Below are positions 59,501-64,000 of a stretch of DNA of 64,000 nucleotides, piece by piece. Source of the DNA: Stenotrophomonas humi (GTDB lineage: Bacteria; Pseudomonadota; Gammaproteobacteria; Xanthomonadales; Xanthomonadaceae); assembly GCF_001431415.1 (NCBI RefSeq), contig NZ_LDJI01000008.1:1-64000 (forward strand), given 5' to 3'. Under the pieces are notes generated by a model, which saw nothing but the letters and a program-made list of their open reading frames with translations, was not told the origin of the DNA and searched no databases. Position 1 is the stretch's first letter, and the number at the start of each line of letters is the position of its first letter. The position numbers and the translations under genes were made by a program.

Positions 59501-59928
59501 ATGCTGAAACTCATCGCCACCGCCTTGAGCTGCAGCGCGATGTATGGAATCAAGCCCAACGCCGCAACCAGCGTGACCGTCGCCGCCAGCCACGCATCGC
59601 GCCCCAGGCGAGCTGCGATCAGATCGGCCAGCGATGTCGCGTTTGTTTCACGCGCCAGACGCACCAGCCGCACCATCATTCCCATGGCCAGCGCGTAGAA
59701 CAGGATCGCACCGACAAAGGTCGGTGGCAGCGGCCAACCGTAGCGCGCCGCCTGGGTGACCGTTCCGTAGAACGTCCAGGACGTGCAATGCACCGCCAAT
59801 GACAGCGCATACACATGTCGCCAATGCCGCGCGAACGCCGCTGGCCGACGCTCACCGTACAACGCCGCGCCGAACATCAGGGCAAGCCAGGCCAGGCCGG
59901 CCAGCGCCACGGTCACCAGACTCAACAT
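56572..59928 (-). CDS. Hybrid histidine kinase with sodium:solute-symporter-like sensor, PAS and receiver
   Basis: A product of 1118 residues. The N-terminal half (about 1-500) has 12-13 hydrophobic helices typical of the SLC5/SSS fold seen in CbrA-type kinases (VHCTSWTFYGTVTQAARYGWPLPPTFVG, HQFHVGVVECRDPADVRTARWLFPLYL). A PAS domain follows (ALQNMSQGISVIDRDQRLVAWNRPYARMFGFPDELL), then a coiled coil, HisKA with His near 763 (FLAAVGHDLLQPLHAAHLF), HATPase (NFLANAVRYTTRGG, DTGPGIAKSEQRRIFEEF, GQGLGLGLAIADRI) and a C-terminal receiver (MLWLFDYNLDDGDTG, Asp near 1041). It may sense a transported nutrient. No cognate regulator gene adjoins it. Confidence 0.88.
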   Translation of the reverse strand: MLSLVTVALAGLAWLALMFGAALYGERRPAAFARHWRHVYALSLAVHCTSWTFYGTVTQAARYGWPLPPTFVGAILFYALAMGMMVRLVRLARETNATSLADLIAARLGRDAWLAATVTLVAALGLIPYIALQLKAVAMSFSMITSRAVDAGQGGSLWHDSALYVALAMALFAMLFGARRADVSEHNRGLVLAMAVESVFKLCAMLVLGLFVWFGLDGLPAVPPAPLTDAPAGGFVPLVLLGGLAMFLLPHQFHVGVVECRDPADVRTARWLFPLYLVLIALPILPLARAGTALLGNTVPSDMYTLALPFSAGHEGIALFAFLGGLSAATGMVVVSTLTLSLMIGNHWFAPGLLRGAWARAGGGDHRRELVWLRRGGICVIMLLAWGYSRLIGGGNVLADIGGVSFSALATLVPVLAFAIWRPQTPPRAAIAGVLAGFLTWAWVLLLPSLLEGDGSSATWLVEGPFGWQWLAPQGLFGLTGWTPLGRAVGASLFVGTAVTLLAMAWRRDTPDRTSRNLDADTLRDAGRRFLPSEKVQRLLADAPRHGPVPAVIEAQLERELSAVLGAASARLLLDAARREGSELATVAAIVSEASQDLRFSQQVLQAALQNMSQGISVIDRDQRLVAWNRPYARMFGFPDELLQVGRPIMDLTRWALQAMPQRGGGERAVDRRLAFMRAGTPHLTERVFPNGSIVEIRGNPMPGGGFVATFTDVTAFRRSERELKRSNETLEQRVGERTALLESAKREAERANDAKSRFLAAVGHDLLQPLHAAHLFTDTLAQQVESSQQQQAIVQIRGALDSTTDLLTGLFDMSRLEAGGLVPQPRDLPLAEVLDPLASEFRALATARGLDFHYVPTRIWVNSDPQLLRRVLQNFLANAVRYTTRGGVLFGVRRAGSGVRIEVHDTGPGIAKSEQRRIFEEFRRGEDTSGQGLGLGLAIADRIAGLLHAPLGLRSDKGRGTVFSVTVASAVSMPPATTAINTPVGASGNAVPVLVVDNDPAALAALAGLLRGWGYAVAEASGDAEAFAAMERQPAMLWLFDYNLDDGDTGTALQLRLGEVFGARPTLILSADDSLATRREVLEQGLTLLQKPVRPLALKSILDRLLAARTVAQKTQS

Positions 59929-60037
59929 GCAGTTACGTTCCCCAGAGACTGTCCCGCAGGATACGGAGTAAGTGCAGCGTGATGAAGGGCTGTTTCTTTA
60001 CGCAAAGGGCTCGGATGAGGGCAACTCGAAAACATAC

Positions 60038-60070
60038 AAAGCCCTCCCCGCATCAAGCGGGAAGGGCTTT
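60038..60070 (-). terminator. Terminator after the TonB-dependent receptor gene
   Basis: Stem AAAGCCCT and AGGGCTTT with an inner CCCGC/GCGGG stem around ATCAA, 49 nt after the receptor stop codon on the minus strand. The A tract at its left end is the T tract on the transcribed strand. Confidence 0.75.
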
Positions 60071-60118
60071 CATCAACTTCCCAGGATCAGGCGCCGTTGC
60101 CAGCGCCCAATCCACACA

Positions 60119-62359
60119 TCAGAAGTTGTAACGCAGCGACACGTACCAGTTGCGCGGCAGGCCGTAGTAGGCGGTCTGGATGTTGCCCACGCTGGCGAAC
60201 TCCTGGCCTTCGGTCTTGTACTGCTTGTCGGTCAGGTTGCGCACACCCGCGCGTGCCTGCCAGACCATCTGCGGCGAATCCCACACGCCATAGGCACCCA
60301 GCAGCGTGTAAGCGTCCTGGCTCAGCACGTCACGGTTGTCGACCGACAACCAAGTATCACCGCGATAGGACACATCACCGCCCAGGGTCAGGCTGCCGTT
60401 GTCGCCCAGCGAGAACACATGCTGCAGGGCGACGCGTGCGGTCCAATCCGGCGAGAACGGCACGTGATTGTGATTCACGTTGGGATCGAAACCCGGGTAG
60501 GACGGATCGAGACGGAAGTCCTCGAACTTGTCGTACTTGGCGTCCATCCAGCCCAGCTGAGCGCTCAGCGTGGTGGCCTCGCCCAGCATCGCACTGCCTT
60601 CCAGTTCAATGCCCTTGATATTGAGCTTGGCTGCGTTCAACACCGGGAAGGTGCCCACGTCCTGCGACACTCGGGCCTGGAAATCGCTGTAGTTGCTGTA
60701 GAACGCCGCCGCGCTGCCGCGGAAGCGGTGATCGGACGAACTGCCCTTCAGGCCCAGCTCGTAGGTCCACACGTATTCCGGATCGAACTTGGCGTGCTGG
60801 GTGTCGTACTTGGTATTGGCACGGCCATTGAAACCACCCGACTTGAAACCACGGTTGGCCGACACGTACGCCATCAGGTTGTCGCTGAAAGTCTTCTGCA
60901 GGCTGATCGACGGTGTCACCGCAGTCCACGAGGCCTTGGCGTCAAACGCCACCGTCTCGTTCAAACCGGTGAACGGCGCCCCCCAGAACGTACTGGTGGA
61001 CCGGTCGTAATCCTTCTTGTCCTTGGTCCAGCGCACACCGGCGGCCACGGTCCAGGTCGGCACGAACTCCCAGTTGACGTGGGCGAACGCGGCGGTGCTG
61101 GTGGTGGTCAGGTCATCTTCGATGGTGCGCAGGAACGGAATGCCGTTGCCCAGCATCGAGAACAGGTCATCGGCATAGGCCTCCTGGTACGACGGCACGT
61201 TCTCCTTCATGTAGTACGCACCGAAGGTGGCATGCACATTGGAGCCATTGTCGTAATGCAGCTGGAATTCCTGGCTCCTCTGATCCTGGTTCAGCGCGAC
61301 CAGCACGTCACCCAGTTCATACTCGGACGCATCAATGTCGATGTACGACTTGGTCTTGAGCTTGCGGTAGGAGCTGATGCTCTTCAGCGTGAACTGCTCG
61401 TTGATCTCCCAGTCCATCGCCAGCGACGCACCGGAGTGCTTGAGGTACTGCCCCTGGCCATCATCGAACGAAGTGCGTGCACGACGGTTCCACTCACCGG
61501 TTTCACCCGGCTGCAGCACGACGACGCCTGCCGGCGCCAGGCTGGTCTGGCGCAGATCCGCCATCGGCCGACCCAGCGTCAGCGCAGCATCCTGCTTGGT
61601 CGTATCCAGCGACAGCACCGCGCTGAAATTGTCGGTCGGCTTGAACGCCAGCTTCAGACGCAGCGCTTCGGTGTCGTCGTCGTTGTAGCGCTTGCCGGTG
61701 GCGGCATCCTTCACGTAGCCGTCGTTGGTGATCTTGGCGCCGGCGATGCTCGCCGCCACGGTGTCACTCAACTGGCCCGACACGTAGAAGCGGCCTTCCA
61801 GACGGCCGTAATCGCCCGCCGTGACTTCCACCGCGCCGCCGTCGTTGTCGAACGGATTCTTGGTGGTCAACTTGATCGCACCGCCGGTGGAGTTCTTGCC
61901 ATACAGCGTACCCTGCGGGCCACGCAGCACTTCCAGCTGCTGGATGTCGAACAGCGAGAACAGCGCGCCATTGATGCGCGAGTAATACACGTCGTCGACG
62001 TACATGCCCACGCCCGGGTCGAAGGTCTGCAGTGCGTCTGGCTGGCCGATGCCACGGATGAACACGTTGACGCTGTTGGCCGAGCCACGGCCCTGCGCGA
62101 TGTTCATGTTCGGCACCGCGCCCTGCAGGCCTTCCACGGTAGAGGCCTGCAGATCCTTGATCTGCTCCTCGCCGAAGGCACTCACCGCCACCGGCACATC
62201 CATGATGGATTCCGTACGGCGGCGGGCGGTCACGGTTACTTCGTCCAGCTGCGTGGCCTGGGTGCCAGCCGGCACCGTCTGCTGCTCCTGTGCCTGCACG
62301 AATGCAGCCGGTGCCAGCAGAATGCCACCGATGGCCATGCTCAGATACTTGCGCTTCAT
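60119..62359 (-). CDS. TonB-dependent outer-membrane receptor
   Basis: The product has 746 residues with a signal peptide (MKRKYLSMAIGGILLAPAAFVQA). The TonB box is DEVTVTARRRTESIMDVPVAVSAF, the plug shows DLQASTVEGLQGAVPNMNIAQGRGSANSVNVFIRGIG and VDDVYYSRINGALFSLFDIQQLEVLRGPQGTLYGKNSTGGAIKLTT, and the barrel ends in the aromatic residue Phe (WYVSLRYNF). The plug type is shared with receptors of the CirA/FyuA-like set that take up siderophores or organic compounds; the ligand is not readable. ATG 62359 follows a GGAGGGAG ribosome site. It is divergent from a GntP-type permease gene, 160 bp away, which hints at joint uptake of a carboxylate-type compound. Confidence 0.9.
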   Translation of the reverse strand: MKRKYLSMAIGGILLAPAAFVQAQEQQTVPAGTQATQLDEVTVTARRRTESIMDVPVAVSAFGEEQIKDLQASTVEGLQGAVPNMNIAQGRGSANSVNVFIRGIGQPDALQTFDPGVGMYVDDVYYSRINGALFSLFDIQQLEVLRGPQGTLYGKNSTGGAIKLTTKNPFDNDGGAVEVTAGDYGRLEGRFYVSGQLSDTVAASIAGAKITNDGYVKDAATGKRYNDDDTEALRLKLAFKPTDNFSAVLSLDTTKQDAALTLGRPMADLRQTSLAPAGVVVLQPGETGEWNRRARTSFDDGQGQYLKHSGASLAMDWEINEQFTLKSISSYRKLKTKSYIDIDASEYELGDVLVALNQDQRSQEFQLHYDNGSNVHATFGAYYMKENVPSYQEAYADDLFSMLGNGIPFLRTIEDDLTTTSTAAFAHVNWEFVPTWTVAAGVRWTKDKKDYDRSTSTFWGAPFTGLNETVAFDAKASWTAVTPSISLQKTFSDNLMAYVSANRGFKSGGFNGRANTKYDTQHAKFDPEYVWTYELGLKGSSSDHRFRGSAAAFYSNYSDFQARVSQDVGTFPVLNAAKLNIKGIELEGSAMLGEATTLSAQLGWMDAKYDKFEDFRLDPSYPGFDPNVNHNHVPFSPDWTARVALQHVFSLGDNGSLTLGGDVSYRGDTWLSVDNRDVLSQDAYTLLGAYGVWDSPQMVWQARAGVRNLTDKQYKTEGQEFASVGNIQTAYYGLPRNWYVSLRYNF

Positions 62360-62519
62360 TGGTCTCCCTCCTCCCGGGTATGACGCGACGGCAAAAGGAT
62401 GCCGCCCATGCTGCGCAAGTTAACGAGGCGTTAGTCGGCTGCGTATCGTCCCTTCGTACAGTGGGCCACCCGCACCGACATCCCGATACTCGCCGCATCG
62501 TATTGGCCGGGAGTCGTGG

Positions 62520-63926
62520 ATGTCGTTTCTGATCGTACTGGCGGCCCTGTGCTTCCTGATGTTCGTCGCCTATCGCGGCTACAGCGTGATCCTGTTCGCG
62601 CCAGTGGCGGCGCTGGGCGCGGTGCTGCTGACCGACCCGACCCTGGTGCAGCCGATGTTCACCGGCTTGTTCATGGACAAGATGGTCGGTTTCCTGAAGC
62701 TGTATTTCCCGGTATTCGTGCTCGGCGCGGTGTTCGGGAAGCTGATCGAGATCTCGGGCTTTTCCAAATCCATCGTCAGCGCCACCATCAAACTGGTTGG
62801 CGCCAAGCGCGCGATGCTGTCGATCGTGCTGGTCTGCGCGCTGCTCACCTACGGCGGCGTATCCCTGTTCGTGGTGGTGTTTGCCGTCTACCCCTTCGCC
62901 GCCGAACTGTTCCGCCAGAGCAACATTCCCAAGCGACTGATTCCCGGCACCATCGCGCTGGGCGCCTTCACCTTCACCATGGACGCGCTGCCCGGCACGC
63001 CGCAGATCCAGAACATCATCCCGTCCTCGTTCTTCGGCACCACCGGCTGGGCCGCCCCGTGGCTGGGCGTGATCGGCACGGTGGTGATCCTGGTACTGGG
63101 CATGAGCTACCTGGAATGGCGCCGTCGCGCGGCCGCCGCCAACGGGGAGGGCTACGCCGGAACCGGCGAGGAGCTGCGCAACGAACCGGAAGTTTTCCAC
63201 GGCGACACATTGGCGCATCCGCTGGTGGCGATCCTGCCTCTGCTGCTGGTGGGGGTCGCCAACTTCCTGCTGACCCGCTGGATTCCCGGTTTCTACGGCG
63301 AGACCCAGTCCTTCGTGCCGGCAGTCATCGGCAACCCCGCGCCGGTGGTGCAGGAGGTATCCAAGATGGCCGCGATCTGGGCCGTGCAGGGCGCACTGCT
63401 GCTGGGCATCCTCAGCGTCATCGCGTTCGCCTGGAAGCCGGTGGTCAGCGCCTTCGCTGAAGGCACCAAGTCCGCCATCGGCGGCGCGATGCTGGCCTCG
63501 ATGAACACCGCTTCGGAGTACGGCTTCGGCGCGGTCATCGCTGCCCTGCCTGGCTTCCTGGTGGTGGCCAATGCACTGGGCTCGATCCCCAATCCGCTGG
63601 TCAACGAAGCGGTGTCGGTCACCGCGATGGCGGGCATCACCGGCTCCGCTTCCGGCGGCATGAGCATCGCACTGGCGGCGATGGCCGACAGTTTCATCGC
63701 CAACGCACAGGCGGCCGGCATTCCGATGGAAGTGCTGCACCGTGTAGCGGCGATGGCTTCCGGCGGCATGGACACGCTGCCGCACAACGGCGCAGTGATC
63801 ACCGTGCTGGCCGTCACCGGCCTGACCCATCGCCAGTCCTACAAGGACATCTTCGCCATCACCCTCATCAAGACCCTGGCGGTGTTCGCGATCATCGGCG
63901 TGTACTACGCGACTGGCCTGGTCTGA
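62520..63926 (+). CDS. GntP family permease
   Basis: The product has 468 residues and about 12-13 hydrophobic helices. It belongs to the GntP/citrate-hydrogen symporter type: VFVLGAVFGKLIEISGFSKSIVSATIKLVGAKRAML, TFTMDALPGTPQIQNIIPSSFFGTTGWAAPWLGVIG, ITGSASGGMSIALAAMADSFI and VAAMASGGMDTLPHNGAVITVLAVTGLTHRQSYKDIFAITLIKTL. Members take up gluconate, citrate or D-beta-hydroxybutyrate; the DALPGTPQIQN segment is common to the last type. ATG 62520 is the only good start. It lies divergent from the TonB-dependent receptor; the 74 bp after it to the window end hold no gene. Confidence 0.9.
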   Translation: MSFLIVLAALCFLMFVAYRGYSVILFAPVAALGAVLLTDPTLVQPMFTGLFMDKMVGFLKLYFPVFVLGAVFGKLIEISGFSKSIVSATIKLVGAKRAMLSIVLVCALLTYGGVSLFVVVFAVYPFAAELFRQSNIPKRLIPGTIALGAFTFTMDALPGTPQIQNIIPSSFFGTTGWAAPWLGVIGTVVILVLGMSYLEWRRRAAAANGEGYAGTGEELRNEPEVFHGDTLAHPLVAILPLLLVGVANFLLTRWIPGFYGETQSFVPAVIGNPAPVVQEVSKMAAIWAVQGALLLGILSVIAFAWKPVVSAFAEGTKSAIGGAMLASMNTASEYGFGAVIAALPGFLVVANALGSIPNPLVNEAVSVTAMAGITGSASGGMSIALAAMADSFIANAQAAGIPMEVLHRVAAMASGGMDTLPHNGAVITVLAVTGLTHRQSYKDIFAITLIKTLAVFAIIGVYYATGLV

Positions 63927-64000
63927 TCCGGGCTGCTTTGTACTGATCCAGGCAGGAGCGGGATGCCGCGGCACCTGCATTGCCCCTGGCCTGCCTTGAT

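Noticed and set aside
59972..62383. Open frame of 803 codons on the plus strand
   Set aside because: Antisense to the TonB-dependent receptor gene, which has a signal peptide, TonB box and terminal Phe.
61764..63980. Open frame of 738 codons on the minus strand
   Set aside because: Antisense to the GntP permease and out of frame over the receptor start; no domain is visible.

Overview
The window is compact, GC-rich chromosomal DNA from a Xanthomonadaceae gammaproteobacterium, most likely Stenotrophomonas. The sequence evidence is: an emrR-emrC-emrA-emrB pump operon, a macRS/macABC locus, an AAC(6')-type aminoglycoside acetyltransferase, a methylcitrate cluster of the acnD/prpF type, and several GTAG-headed SMAG-like intergenic stem-loops of the kind described in Stenotrophomonas maltophilia. 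These assignments come from recognising protein families by reading; no database search was run. I see no prophage, insertion sequence, CRISPR array or rRNA operon.

Layout. 1-1.6 kb: 3' part of a RiPP-maturation pair (MNIO/DUF692 enzyme plus HvfC/DUF2063 partner), cut by the window edge inside a perfect inverted repeat. 1.7-3.2 kb: ribonuclease T and a convergent membrane protein with a degenerate GGDEF domain. 3.3-10.4 kb: two-component system divergent from a macA-macB-outer-membrane-factor operon, with candidate regulator repeats between them. 10.6-15.1 kb: rnr-rlmB-P1 peptidase on the minus strand. 15.2-16.1 kb: three identical tRNA-Leu(CAG) genes, each with its own promoter and terminator. 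16.3-21.0 kb: emrRCAB operon. 21.2-24.8 kb: parC with a duplicated 3' end, tpm, and a bacterioferritin lacking the haem-ligand methionine. 25.1-27.5 kb: penicillin-acylase family enzyme.

27.6-36.0 kb: the 2-methylcitrate (propionate) cluster prpB-prpC-acnD-membrane protein-prpF, divergent from a gene that fuses a DNA-binding helix-turn-helix to a citrate synthase domain with its catalytic residues intact. This fusion is the most intriguing gene here, because it sits where the pathway regulator should be and faces AT-rich palindromes. 36.0-38.2 kb: four genes with 4-nt stop/start overlaps (pdxH, aac(6')-like, NIF3-like, cobalamin-binding-like). 38.3-45.0 kb: glycerate-kinase-like gene, dodecin, an in-frame aroK-aroB fusion, a WGR-like small protein, hemE, a secreted hypothetical protein and an MFS pump. 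45.1-52.2 kb: two coupled paralogous giant hybrid histidine kinases with beta-propeller sensors. 52.4-54.3 kb: yceI-cybB-yceI. 54.4-56.5 kb: a sulfide/persulfide module (two YeeE/YedE halves, persulfide dioxygenase, ArsR/BigR-type repressor) around a perfect 22-bp palindrome. 56.6-60 kb: a hybrid kinase with a sodium-symporter-like sensor. 60.1-63.9 kb: a TonB-dependent receptor divergent from a GntP-family permease.

Many very long open frames lie antisense to real genes, an effect of high GC3, and are not annotated.
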